The position numbers and the translations under genes are program-made. Below, one piece after another: positions 27,346 through 35,900 of a DNA stretch of 64,000 nt. This DNA comes from an uncultured bacterium (GTDB lineage Bacteria > Pseudomonadota > Alphaproteobacteria > Sphingomonadales > Sphingomonadaceae): contig CAISGR010000318.1 of assembly GCA_903884945.1 (NCBI GenBank), positions 1 to 64,000 of the forward strand. Direction: 5' to 3'. Under the pieces are notes generated by a model. The model had not been told where the DNA came from. It ran no database searches and was given only the letters and a program-made list of their open reading frames with translations. Position 1 is the stretch's first letter. Every line of letters begins with the position of its first letter.

Positions 27346-27472
27346 TCGGGATTTTGGTGGATTTGCTCTGTGTAAACCGGTGCGTGTTGGCAATAAAATT
27401 CAGTATATTCAGTAAGATACTATGATTCTGGGGGCGACGGGAAAATCTCTTGTCGCAATGCAGCAAAGTCTA

Positions 27473-27498
27473 TTGACCAATCCTTGACGGTTGTCCAA
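27473..27498 (+). promoter_or_regulatory. Amine-regulon promoter element, qhp copy
   Basis: This copy reads TTGAC-C-AA-TC-CTTGA-C-G-GTT-GTCCAA. It covers the TTG start that the ORF track gives for qhpA (27491), so that start is almost certainly wrong. Compared with the aau and cytochrome copies the spacing of all conserved blocks is identical. Confidence 0.65.
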
Positions 27499-27562
27499 AC
27501 TTCCCTTCATGGACAGCGTTCGAATCGAACGCGGTCCGGTCCAAAAGGGGGTTTTGGCGCGC

Positions 27563-29380
27563 ATGGCTTTCCCGGATACCGACCATCCTGCACCGGACAT
27601 GATGCCGAGCGGGGCTGACGCCCCGGTACGTTCGCGCAGGCGGTTGGTCCGCCTGGGCTCGCTCCTTGCGACGGCCTGCTTTGCGACGGCGGTGGCGGCG
27701 CAGGTGAGCAGCACGGGCGATCAGGCGGAGACCGAGGAGGGCATCCCGGTCACCGACAGCATGACAACCGAGAAATGCGGCGCCTGTCATGCGCCGGACG
27801 CCAAGGGCAATCTCTCGCGTATCTCGTGGGTGCGGACCACGCCGGAAGGCTGGTCCCAGGCGATCAAGCGCATGGTGAAGCTGAACGGGCTGCAGATAAC
27901 GCCGGAGGAATCCCGGCATATCGTGCGGTATCTGTCCAACCAGCATGGCCTCGCCCCGGAAGAGGCCAAGCCAGTGATGTATCTTCCCGAGCATCGCATT
28001 CTCGACGAAACCAATATCCCCAGTGAATCGGTGCGCGGCGGCTGTGCCGCGTGCCACGCATTCGCCCAGCCCCTGTCGTGGCGACGGTCGGCGAAGGAAT
28101 GGAAGCTGCTGCAGGACTTCCATGTCGCACTCTATTCGCAGGCGGATGTGCAATATCGCCGTCCGGCGGTCGACGAGCCCGGCCCGGTGCTCGGACAGCC
28201 CACGCCGATCGTCCAGAAGCCCGGGGCGGTGCCTGTCACGCAGGGGCAAATCGCCCTGGAATATATCCGCAAGACCGCGCCGCTCCGCACCACCGAATGG
28301 ACTCAGTGGATGTCGCGGATGCAGACGCCCAGGCTATCCGGGAAATGGCTGGTCAACGCCTTCGTGCCCGGCAAGGGGCGCTATTTCGGTACGATGACGA
28401 TCACGCCGGGCAGCGACGGGGATGCCTTCAAGACTGGCATCGCGCTGCGATCCGTAGCGGATGGCTCGACCATCACGCGTGACGGTGCCGGCATCGTCTA
28501 TGCGGGGTATAGCTGGCGTGGCCGTTCGGCATCCGCCGCTGCGCCTGCCTCGCCGGCTTCGCTCGACAACCCGACACGCGAGACGATGTGGTTCTCACCC
28601 GATCGGAAGAGTGCCCAGGGGCGCTGGTTCTGGGGCGAGTATCAGGAGTTCGGCTGGGATGTGAAGCTGGTTCGCGCCGATGGCAGCCCGACGATCGCCG
28701 GGGTCGCGCCCTATGCGGTCAAGGCAGGCAGCAAGGGCGTGCAGATCCATATCTATGGCGACAGCCTGCCGGCATCAGCGGCGACGAAGGATGTGGATTT
28801 CGGTGCCGGGCTGGCCGTGACCAGGATCGTCTCCGCCAGCCCGACCGAGATCGTCGTCTCGGTCGACGCAGCGGCCGACGCGGTCGCCGGCATCCATGAC
28901 GTCACGGTCGGCACCGCGGTCCTCGGTGGCGCGCTGCCGGTATATCGCAAGGTCGACTATCTCAAGGTCACGCCCGAGACCGCGATCTCGCGCCTCGGCG
29001 GTGGCAAGCACCCCAAGGGCTATGGGCAATTCGACGCCTGGGGCTTCGACAATGGCCCGGACGGCAAGCCTTACACAGCCGACGACGTCAATATCGGCCC
29101 CATCGACGCTGACTGGAGCATCCAGGAGTTCCAGACCACCTGGTATGACGACGACACGAAATATGTCGGCAGCCTCAGCAAGACCGCGCTGTTCACGCCC
29201 GGCCTGGATGGTCCGAACCCGGATCGCAGCAACAACCGCAACAATTACGGCGATGTGTGGGTCGTCGCCACGGCCAAGACGGAGAAGGACGGCCAGGGCA
29301 AGCCCCTCACCGCCAAGTCTTATCTCGTCGTGACCGTGCCCGCCTACAAGCGCTGGGACCAGCCGGAGGTATCGCAATGA
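27563..29380 (+). CDS. qhpA: Quinohemoprotein amine dehydrogenase alpha subunit (dihaem)
   Basis: A precursor of about 605 residues. After a positively charged leader (RSRRRLVRLGSLLATACFATAVAAQ) come two haem-binding sites, CGACH (about residue 72) and CAACH (about 161), then beta-rich domains. This is the layout of the QHNDH alpha subunit, which passes electrons from the CTQ cofactor to an external acceptor. ATG 27563 is chosen because AAAAGGGGG lies 11 bp upstream; ATG 27599 is an alternative. The stop overlaps the start of qhpD (ATGA). It is the first gene of the operon qhpADCBGFE. Confidence 0.93.
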   Translation: MAFPDTDHPAPDMMPSGADAPVRSRRRLVRLGSLLATACFATAVAAQVSSTGDQAETEEGIPVTDSMTTEKCGACHAPDAKGNLSRISWVRTTPEGWSQAIKRMVKLNGLQITPEESRHIVRYLSNQHGLAPEEAKPVMYLPEHRILDETNIPSESVRGGCAACHAFAQPLSWRRSAKEWKLLQDFHVALYSQADVQYRRPAVDEPGPVLGQPTPIVQKPGAVPVTQGQIALEYIRKTAPLRTTEWTQWMSRMQTPRLSGKWLVNAFVPGKGRYFGTMTITPGSDGDAFKTGIALRSVADGSTITRDGAGIVYAGYSWRGRSASAAAPASPASLDNPTRETMWFSPDRKSAQGRWFWGEYQEFGWDVKLVRADGSPTIAGVAPYAVKAGSKGVQIHIYGDSLPASAATKDVDFGAGLAVTRIVSASPTEIVVSVDAAADAVAGIHDVTVGTAVLGGALPVYRKVDYLKVTPETAISRLGGGKHPKGYGQFDAWGFDNGPDGKPYTADDVNIGPIDADWSIQEFQTTWYDDDTKYVGSLSKTALFTPGLDGPNPDRSNNRNNYGDVWVVATAKTEKDGQGKPLTAKSYLVVTVPAYKRWDQPEVSQ

Positions 29381-30828
29381 CGACCATGTTGGCTCATCGC
29401 TATCGGCGCGGCGAACTGCACCAGTTCCGCGCCGCCGATAACGAGTTCATCTATCTTGTTTCCGCCGGGGCGATCTTCGCGCTCGACGAAGGGACGCGCT
29501 CGGTACTCGACCTGCTCGGCGAGGACGAGATGGATCACGACGATCTGATCGCAGCGCTGATCGCCGTGGGCAACGATCCGGCCGATGCGGGCAGCCTGGT
29601 GCGCGAACTGCGGATGGTGCGGGCGATCCATTCCGATCAGGTCGTCCCGGCGCCGGCCCCCGCGGCTCCGCCGGCGGATTATCCGCTCCAGGCGCTGGTG
29701 CTCAACGTCACCAACCAGTGCAACCTGGCCTGCACCTATTGCTACGAATTCGGCGCCGACAAGATCGCGACGCCGCAGGGCAAGCCCAAATACATGACGC
29801 TGGAAACGGCGCGGGCTTCAGTCGACTTCCTGCTCGAAAGCTCGGGCAACCGCGAGGCGGTGCATATCACCTTTTTCGGCGGCGAGACGCTGATGAACTT
29901 CAAGCTGCTGCGCGAGGTCGTCGGCTATGCCAACAACCAGGCGGCCGCGGTGGGGCGCAGGATCACCTTCAGCCTCACGACCAACGCAACGCTGCTGACC
30001 GACGAGATCATCGATTTCCTCTCCGATAACGCGATCGGGGTCACCGTTTCCATGGACGGGCCGCCGGAGCTGCAGGACAAGCGTCGGGTCTACAAGAATG
30101 GCAAGGGCAGCTATGCCGTGATCGAGCCGCGGTTGCGCGCGCTGATCGCCCGCCATCGCACCCGAGCGATCACTGCCCGCGTGACGCTGACCGATGGCGT
30201 CACCGACGTCATCCGCATCTATCGCCATCTCAAGGACGATCTTGGCTTCCACGAAGTCGGCTTCGCCCCGGTAACCGCCTCCGATATCCAGGACTATTCG
30301 CTCGACGATGACGCGATGGCCGGAGTGCTGGGCGATTTCCACGCGCTTGCCGAGGAATGGCTCGACCATGCGTTGCGCGGCGAGATGCACGGTTTCACCA
30401 ATGTCAGCGAGACGATCGGCGAACTGATCCAGGGAACGAACAAATCCCATCCGTGCGGCGCCGGGCTCGGGCTGCTTGGCGTCAGTCCCTCCGGCGACCT
30501 TTCGCCCTGCCACCGTTTCACCGACGCGGACACGCACACGCTCGGAAACCTCGCCACCGGGCTCGATTCGGCGAAGCGCGAGGATTTCCTCACGCGCGGG
30601 CATGTCGGTGCCAAATATGAGTGCCAGTCATGCTGGGCACGGCCGCTCTGCGCCGGCGGCTGCCACCACGAGGCCTTTGTCCGCTACGGCGAGACCGGCC
30701 ACGCCAACCTGCATTATTGCGACTGGATCCGCGATTGGACCGATACCTGCCTCAAGATCTACGGCGCAGTCGCGGCGCGCAATCCAGGGTTTCTTGAACA
30801 TTTCGCTCAACGGAAGGGCTTGTCATGA
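29377..30828 (+). CDS. qhpD: Radical SAM maturase of the QHNDH gamma subunit
   Basis: A 483-residue radical SAM/SPASM enzyme. The SAM cluster site is Cys115-x3-Cys119-x2-Cys122 (QCNLACTYCYEF), the N-terminal ~100 residues form a peptide-binding type domain, and the C-terminal region has several cysteines (HPCGAGLGLLGV, LSPCHRF, CQSCWARPLCAGGCHHE) for extra clusters. QhpD forms the intra-peptide Cys-to-Asp/Glu thioether bonds in the gamma subunit before export. The start at 29377 removes 40 out-of-place residues from the track ORF. It is coupled to both neighbours by 4-bp overlaps. Confidence 0.94.
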   Translation: MTTMLAHRYRRGELHQFRAADNEFIYLVSAGAIFALDEGTRSVLDLLGEDEMDHDDLIAALIAVGNDPADAGSLVRELRMVRAIHSDQVVPAPAPAAPPADYPLQALVLNVTNQCNLACTYCYEFGADKIATPQGKPKYMTLETARASVDFLLESSGNREAVHITFFGGETLMNFKLLREVVGYANNQAAAVGRRITFSLTTNATLLTDEIIDFLSDNAIGVTVSMDGPPELQDKRRVYKNGKGSYAVIEPRLRALIARHRTRAITARVTLTDGVTDVIRIYRHLKDDLGFHEVGFAPVTASDIQDYSLDDDAMAGVLGDFHALAEEWLDHALRGEMHGFTNVSETIGELIQGTNKSHPCGAGLGLLGVSPSGDLSPCHRFTDADTHTLGNLATGLDSAKREDFLTRGHVGAKYECQSCWARPLCAGGCHHEAFVRYGETGHANLHYCDWIRDWTDTCLKIYGAVAARNPGFLEHFAQRKGLS

Positions 30829-31154
30829 AGCATCTCAAGCCGATCAACATCAAGGCGCAGAAGATCGGGCAAAGCGTCGACTCGCTGGAGGAAGATGTCG
30901 TCGCGCTGCAACAACAGCCCCGGCCGCATGTCCCGATGGGCTGCACGCTGTCCTTCTCTCCGGGCTGGGAAGTCGATGCCGGTGGCGGCACGGCCGGCCT
31001 GTGCCAGCCGGTGGAGCGCGACATCTACGACTGTTACGTCACCTGCTTCTGGCCGGTGCAGGTGCCGGACCATGTCAACTATTCTCCCGACTGGGCGAGC
31101 AATTGCGCCGCCGCCACCAAGGATTGGCGCAATCTCGACCTCGTCTTTCCGTGA
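30825..31154 (+). CDS. qhpC: QHNDH gamma subunit (CTQ-bearing cross-linked peptide)
   Basis: A 109-residue precursor. By alignment to the known mature gamma subunit (offset 33) the CTQ pair is Cys70-Trp76, and the three thioether pairs are Cys40-Glu49, Cys60-Asp66 and Cys74-Asp82. All eight residues are present. The first ~33 residues are an acidic leader (DSLEEDVVALQQQ) that QhpE should remove. An additional Cys94 (ASNCAAATKD) has no partner in the standard scheme. The gene is short and easily missed. It overlaps qhpD by 4 bp. Confidence 0.95.
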   Translation: MKHLKPINIKAQKIGQSVDSLEEDVVALQQQPRPHVPMGCTLSFSPGWEVDAGGGTAGLCQPVERDIYDCYVTCFWPVQVPDHVNYSPDWASNCAAATKDWRNLDLVFP

Positions 31155-31213
31155 GACAGGATTTCCCCGGCATCCATGGCGGCCCGACCGTCTTTTCCAG
31201 GAAGAGAAGCAGC

Positions 31214-32350
31214 ATGACGAAGCTTCGCCCTTCAGGCGGCAGTGGTGGCCTGAAATTTCCGGTCGTGAAGACGCTCGTGTCGACACTAATCGGCGCGACG
31301 CTCGGGCTCGCGGCTCCGGCCCGGGCCGATACCCTGCTCCTCGGCACCTATCCGGACAAGATGTTCACCGTCGACGAGGCAAGCGGCGCGATCAAGGAGC
31401 GTATCCAGCTCGCGGCGGGCCTGCCCACCTCGATGCGTCTCTCCAATGACGGCAAGCGAATCTATGTCACGACGATCACGACCAGCGGGATGGTCGTGCT
31501 GGACAGCGCGACGCGCAAGATTCTCAACCAGTTCAGTCTCAATACGCCGACGACGCGCTACCGCTTCAACGGTGGCGTGCCGGACCCGACGGGGCGCTAT
31601 TTCTACACGCAGCTCATTCGTTTCGACAAGGAAGCTGACCGCTACAAGGTGAGCAAGCCGATGTACGCCGTCATCGACCTGCAGCTCAAAAAGGTCACGC
31701 GCACGGCGGAGGTCGACGCGGAGGACGACACCCTTGGCGGATACCGCTCGACCTTCATGATGTCGCCCGACGGCAAGACGCTCTACCTGTTTCGCGACAA
31801 GGTGCTGGTGCTCGATGCCGCGACGCTCAAGGTGGTGGAGCGGCTCGACCTCGCCAAGCCCGAAACCACCGGCATGGAGAATGTGAGCTTCGCGGGCGGT
31901 GTCGAGGGGCTGCAGAATCCCAACGAATATGTCTCGCTGTTCAACGCCGCCGACCCGTATATCCACAACAAGATATTTGGCCTCGGCCGCTTCGACCTGA
32001 CCCACCGCAAGTTCGATTTCACGCCGATCGGCCCGGTGCCCACTGCGATGTCCGGGCTCGAGATCACGCCGGACGGGAAGAATGGCTACGCCGTCGTCAC
32101 CAACGGCACGCTCGGCAACAAGCGCTGCGAAATCTGGCACTTCGAGATGGCGTCGACGAAGCTGCTCGACAAGGCGGAATTCCATTGCCGCTCGCGTTTC
32201 ACCTTCGGCATGTCCGGCAATGGCGAGAAGCTCTACATCTATGGCGCCAGCTATGACATCGAGGTCTATGACGCCAAAACGCTGAAGCTTGATCGAACCT
32301 GGGATCTGGGCGCCGACGCGACGATGGCCGGCATGCTCATTTTGAAGTGA
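31214..32350 (+). CDS. qhpB: QHNDH beta subunit (seven-bladed propeller)
   Basis: A 378-residue periplasmic propeller subunit. The signal peptide ends at APARA, and blades such as DTLLLGTYPDKMFTVDEASG and LSNDGKRIYVTT follow. ATG 31214 is preceded by AGGAAGAGAAG; the long ORF in the track runs back through qhpC in another frame. The beta subunit forms part of the active-site pocket around CTQ. Its stop overlaps the GTG start of the next gene. Confidence 0.92.
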   Translation: MTKLRPSGGSGGLKFPVVKTLVSTLIGATLGLAAPARADTLLLGTYPDKMFTVDEASGAIKERIQLAAGLPTSMRLSNDGKRIYVTTITTSGMVVLDSATRKILNQFSLNTPTTRYRFNGGVPDPTGRYFYTQLIRFDKEADRYKVSKPMYAVIDLQLKKVTRTAEVDAEDDTLGGYRSTFMMSPDGKTLYLFRDKVLVLDAATLKVVERLDLAKPETTGMENVSFAGGVEGLQNPNEYVSLFNAADPYIHNKIFGLGRFDLTHRKFDFTPIGPVPTAMSGLEITPDGKNGYAVVTNGTLGNKRCEIWHFEMASTKLLDKAEFHCRSRFTFGMSGNGEKLYIYGASYDIEVYDAKTLKLDRTWDLGADATMAGMLILK

Positions 32351-33360
32351 GCGCCGCGCCGGCCAGGGTGCTGATACGCGGCGGCGGGGTATCGGCCGCG
32401 ACTGCCGCACGGCTGTTGTCCGGTGAAGGCGTTCCCCTGACCGGCGCGGGGGACCTCGTCCGCTCTCCCGCGCCGGTCATCATGCTCAGCGATCCGGCGC
32501 TCGCTCTGTTGCGCGATATCTTCGGACGCGCCGATCTTTTTGCCGGAAGGCCGCGGATCGAGCGGCGCATCGTTGCCTGGGGCGGCGGGGAGCCCGTTGC
32601 TCCTCCGCACGGGGCGATCATCGTTACCGGTAGCGACATCGCGGCAGAACTGGGTACGCACCGGTTGCCACCTGACGACGGCAAAGCGTCTTTCACGATC
32701 AACGGCGCGCCGCCCTTTCCGGATGGTGCTTTACGCCGCTTCGGCGCGCGGGAAGCGGTCGCGGCAACGGTCGAACTCATGCCCGAAGCCGATGGACACG
32801 CATGCTATATCGAGGCGACTGCGAGGGGCTGGCTGTTCCTGATCCCGCAGGGCGTCGGCACGGCCTGGCTGCTCGGTGTCGGTGGCACGCCGGACGCGTT
32901 GCTCGGGCCGAGCCGGCTGGTGGCGGCGCAGGTCCGGAAGCTTGGTCCGGTCGTGGCCAGGTTCGAGACGGCGCCGCGCATGATCGAGTGCCTGGCCGGC
33001 GACGACTGGATCGCTTGTGGCACCTCTGCGATCGCCTTCGATCCGATCTGCGGCGATGGTACGGCGCAGGCTGCCCGGGAGGCGATCCTCGCCGCCGCCG
33101 TGCTCGTCGCCATTCGCGATGGCGGAGATCGGAAGGCGCTGCTCGACCATTACCAGTCAATGCTGATCGCGGCGATGCGCCGCCATCTCCAGGTCAGTCT
33201 GCCCTTCTACCGCAGCGGCGGCATTTCGCCCTGGTGGCGCGCGCAAGCTGATGCGCTTGCCCAAGGCCACGCCTGGTGCACCGCGCGTCTTGCAACCATG
33301 CCGGAGCCGCGCTTCCTGTTGCGCGGCACTCGGCTCGTTCCTAGGGAAGAGGCGGCTTGA
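32347..33360 (+). CDS. qhpG: FAD-dependent monooxygenase for CTQ formation
   Basis: A 337-residue flavoprotein of the tryptophan-halogenase/monooxygenase type. The N-terminal dinucleotide site is RVLIRGGGVSAATAARLL and a later segment reads GDDWIACGTSAIAFDPICGDG, the conserved GD-x-D/P region. QhpG hydroxylates the CTQ-precursor tryptophan of the cross-linked gamma subunit. The GTG start overlaps the qhpB stop (GTGA), and the stop overlaps the next TTG. Confidence 0.9.
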   Translation: MSAAPARVLIRGGGVSAATAARLLSGEGVPLTGAGDLVRSPAPVIMLSDPALALLRDIFGRADLFAGRPRIERRIVAWGGGEPVAPPHGAIIVTGSDIAAELGTHRLPPDDGKASFTINGAPPFPDGALRRFGAREAVAATVELMPEADGHACYIEATARGWLFLIPQGVGTAWLLGVGGTPDALLGPSRLVAAQVRKLGPVVARFETAPRMIECLAGDDWIACGTSAIAFDPICGDGTAQAAREAILAAAVLVAIRDGGDRKALLDHYQSMLIAAMRRHLQVSLPFYRSGGISPWWRAQADALAQGHAWCTARLATMPEPRFLLRGTRLVPREEAA

Positions 33361-35081
33361 TCGCCTCCCTTCCGATGCCGCCTGCGCCGCCGGTGGCCGA
33401 ATGGCGGACCTATCGGCGGCTGGCCCCCTATGTGCGTCCGTACCTGCGGTCGTTGCTGGTCGTTCTGGTCGTCAGCCTGCTTTCGACGGCGTTCGGCCTT
33501 GCCCAGCCCTATCTCTCCAAGCTGATGATCGACGATGCCTTGCTGCAACGGAACATGACTGCACTTGTGGCCGTGTCGGGCGCCATGATTGCAGTGACCC
33601 TTGGCGGCTTCGTGCTCAACATCTTTGCCAGCTATCGGTATGTCGCGCTCTCGGCAGCGATGCTGTACGATATGCGGGTCGCGCTGCTCCGCCACCTTCA
33701 GTCGCTCAGCCCGCGCTTCTATGGCGGGTTCCGGCTTGGCGACCTGATGTCTCGTATCAACAGCGACGTCAGCGATGTGCAGCGCGCCGCCGGGGACACG
33801 TTGCTCTCGGTGCTCAGCAACGTGCTGTTCCTGATCGGCTGCGTGGGCATGATGTTGTGGCTCAACTGGCGCTTGTTTCTTGTCGGCACGCTATTGGTGC
33901 CCGCCGCCGTGGCGGTGTTCCTCCACCTCCAGCGCAGGGTCACCGGGCTGACGCGTGACATGCGCGAGCGCGGGGCAGATCTCGGCAGCCTGTTGCTCGA
34001 TACCGTGATGGGCATGCGCGTGGTTGCCGCACTCGGTGCGGAGGAACATGAGGTCGCGCGGTTCGAGAGCCGCAACAACGCCTTTGTCCGCGCGATGCTG
34101 CGGATGCAGGTGGCGTCGTTCCTTGCCGGCGCCCTGCCGGGCACGTTGCTGACTGCCTCGACCTCGGCCGTCACCCTCTATGGCGGCTGGGAGATCATCC
34201 AGGGCCAGATGTCGATCGGTTCGCTGGTTGCGTTCATGGCCTATCACATGCGCGTGTTCGGGCCGATCCAGGCCCTGCTCGGCCTCTCGTCCGGGCTTGC
34301 CTCGACCCGCGTCTCGCTCGCGCGGATCTTCGAATTGTTCGATACGCCGGCCGATGTCGCCGATCCCGAACGGCCGCACCCGCTCGGGCCGGTGCGGTCG
34401 GGCATTCGCTTCGAGAATGTCTCGTTCCGTCATGATCGCGAGGCAGTGCTTGTGGGAATGGACCTCGAGATTCCGGCTGGCTGCTTCTGCGCGATCCTCG
34501 GCGAAAGCGGTGCCGGGAAGTCGACCATGGCGGACTTGATGGTTCGCTTCCTCGACCCGCAACAGGGGTGTATCCTGGTCGACGGGCAGGATCTACGCGA
34601 TGTACGACTTGAGGAGCTGCGCCGTGAGGTCCTGCTGGTCGATCAGTCGCCCTATTTGTTCAACGACACGATCGCGGCCAATATCGCCTTCGCCATGGCC
34701 GGTGCGTCACGCCTGCGGATCGAGGCGTCGGCGGTGGCGGCTGGCCTCGGGGCACTGCTAGAGCGCCTGCCCAAGGGGCTCGACACCCCCGTCGGCGAGC
34801 GCGGCCTCGCTCTTTCCGCGGGGGAGCGCCAGCGCATCGCGCTGGCACGCGCGCTGCTGCGGAATCCGAGCGTCCTGATTCTGGACGAGCCAACCGCTGC
34901 GCTCGACGCAATGACGGAGCAACGCGTCGCCGAAGGACTGCGCCAGGCACTGCCCTTGGCGACAATCATCGTCATCACCCACAAGCCGGCGCTGGCCCGC
35001 CAGGCTGACCTGGTGGTGAGGGTGGAGCAGGGCAGGGCGCAGGTTTCGCCGATGCGTGCAGTCGGGCATGCGCTGGCCTGA
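33357..35081 (+). CDS. qhpF: ABC transporter exporting the QHNDH gamma subunit
   Basis: A 574-residue half-transporter. About six membrane segments are followed by an ATPase with Walker A GESGAGKST, signature LSAGERQR and Walker B VLILDEPTAALD. QhpF moves the processed gamma subunit to the periplasm; there is no N-terminal peptidase domain, consistent with separate QhpE cleavage. A TTG start at 33357 overlaps the qhpG stop; ATG 33375 is an alternative. Confidence 0.9.
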   Translation: MIASLPMPPAPPVAEWRTYRRLAPYVRPYLRSLLVVLVVSLLSTAFGLAQPYLSKLMIDDALLQRNMTALVAVSGAMIAVTLGGFVLNIFASYRYVALSAAMLYDMRVALLRHLQSLSPRFYGGFRLGDLMSRINSDVSDVQRAAGDTLLSVLSNVLFLIGCVGMMLWLNWRLFLVGTLLVPAAVAVFLHLQRRVTGLTRDMRERGADLGSLLLDTVMGMRVVAALGAEEHEVARFESRNNAFVRAMLRMQVASFLAGALPGTLLTASTSAVTLYGGWEIIQGQMSIGSLVAFMAYHMRVFGPIQALLGLSSGLASTRVSLARIFELFDTPADVADPERPHPLGPVRSGIRFENVSFRHDREAVLVGMDLEIPAGCFCAILGESGAGKSTMADLMVRFLDPQQGCILVDGQDLRDVRLEELRREVLLVDQSPYLFNDTIAANIAFAMAGASRLRIEASAVAAGLGALLERLPKGLDTPVGERGLALSAGERQRIALARALLRNPSVLILDEPTAALDAMTEQRVAEGLRQALPLATIIVITHKPALARQADLVVRVEQGRAQVSPMRAVGHALA

Positions 35082-35784
35082 GTCCGGCACCGGTGCCGGG
35101 GTGCGCGTCGCCGTGATCGACAGCGGCGTGCAGCCGCAACATTCGCATATTGGTGCCGACAGGATTCTTCCCGGCGCGGCGATCTTTGCGGACGGCACCG
35201 TGCGGCTCGGTGAGGACGTCACGCTCGACCGGCTTGGCCATGGCACTGCCGTCACGGCTGCGATCCAGGAAAAGGCGTCCGATGCCGAGATTCTGCCGAT
35301 CCGCGTTTTCCACGAAGCGCTGAAGACAAGCGCTCGCGCGCTCGCCGTTGCGATCGGCTACAGCCTGGACCTGGGCGCGGATGTCATCAATCTCAGCCTT
35401 GGCACGGCCAATTCCGCCCATTGCGCGCTCTTCGCCGATCTGGTCGCCCGGGCGAAGGAGCAGGGGGTGCTCATCGTCGCTGCACGCGAGGCCGACGGTC
35501 GGCCCTGTTGGCCCGGCGCGCTGGATGGTGTGCTCGGAGTCGGGCTGGACTGGGATGTGCCGCGCGACATCTGGCGCGTTGAGGGAGGGGTATTCTACGC
35601 CTCCGGCTATCCCCGCCCGATCCCCGGTGTGGCGCAGCGCCACAACCTCTACGGCATCAGCTTTGCGACCGCCCAGGCGAGCGGCTTCGCCGCGCGCACC
35701 GTCGGCAGGCTACGGGCGGAGGGCGGGGACGAGAGGGATCTGCTTTCCGCATTGCTGCAGCCCCCCACCGCCTTTCCTGCCTGA
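35056..35784 (+). CDS. qhpE: Subtilisin-like leader peptidase of the gamma subunit
   Basis: A 242-residue cytoplasmic serine protease without signal peptide. The catalytic triad is Asp22 (VIDSG), His62 (GHGTAVTA) and Ser202 in YGISFATAQASG, the reduced form of the subtilase GTSxAxP motif typical of QhpE. It cuts the leader from the cross-linked gamma peptide. The GTG start lies inside the end of qhpF (26-bp overlap); ATG 35068 is an alternative. It is the last gene of the operon. Confidence 0.9.
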   Translation: MQSGMRWPESGTGAGVRVAVIDSGVQPQHSHIGADRILPGAAIFADGTVRLGEDVTLDRLGHGTAVTAAIQEKASDAEILPIRVFHEALKTSARALAVAIGYSLDLGADVINLSLGTANSAHCALFADLVARAKEQGVLIVAAREADGRPCWPGALDGVLGVGLDWDVPRDIWRVEGGVFYASGYPRPIPGVAQRHNLYGISFATAQASGFAARTVGRLRAEGGDERDLLSALLQPPTAFPA

Positions 35785-35828
35785 CGCCAGCCGCCAAGCA
35801 GGGTATGCCGGCTGGCGCCGGCGCTCAC

Positions 35829-35862
35829 AAAAAACACCCCCCGTGGCTTGAGCCACGGAGGG
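35829..35862 (-). terminator. Rho-independent terminator of the TonB receptor gene (possibly bidirectional)
   Basis: A 7-bp stem CCGTGGC and GCCACGG with a TTGA loop, extended past one mismatch by three more pairs. On the minus strand it is followed by GTGTTTTTTG. It sits 40 bp past the receptor stop and 45 bp past the qhpE stop, so it can serve both convergent operons. Confidence 0.8.
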
Positions 35863-35900
35863 TCGAAGGTCTCCTCAGGAAGGATCGTCGTTAGACGGCG

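Noticed and set aside
27491-27508. TTG at 27491 as the start of qhpA
   Set aside because: It lies within a promoter element conserved at two other operons and has no ribosome site.
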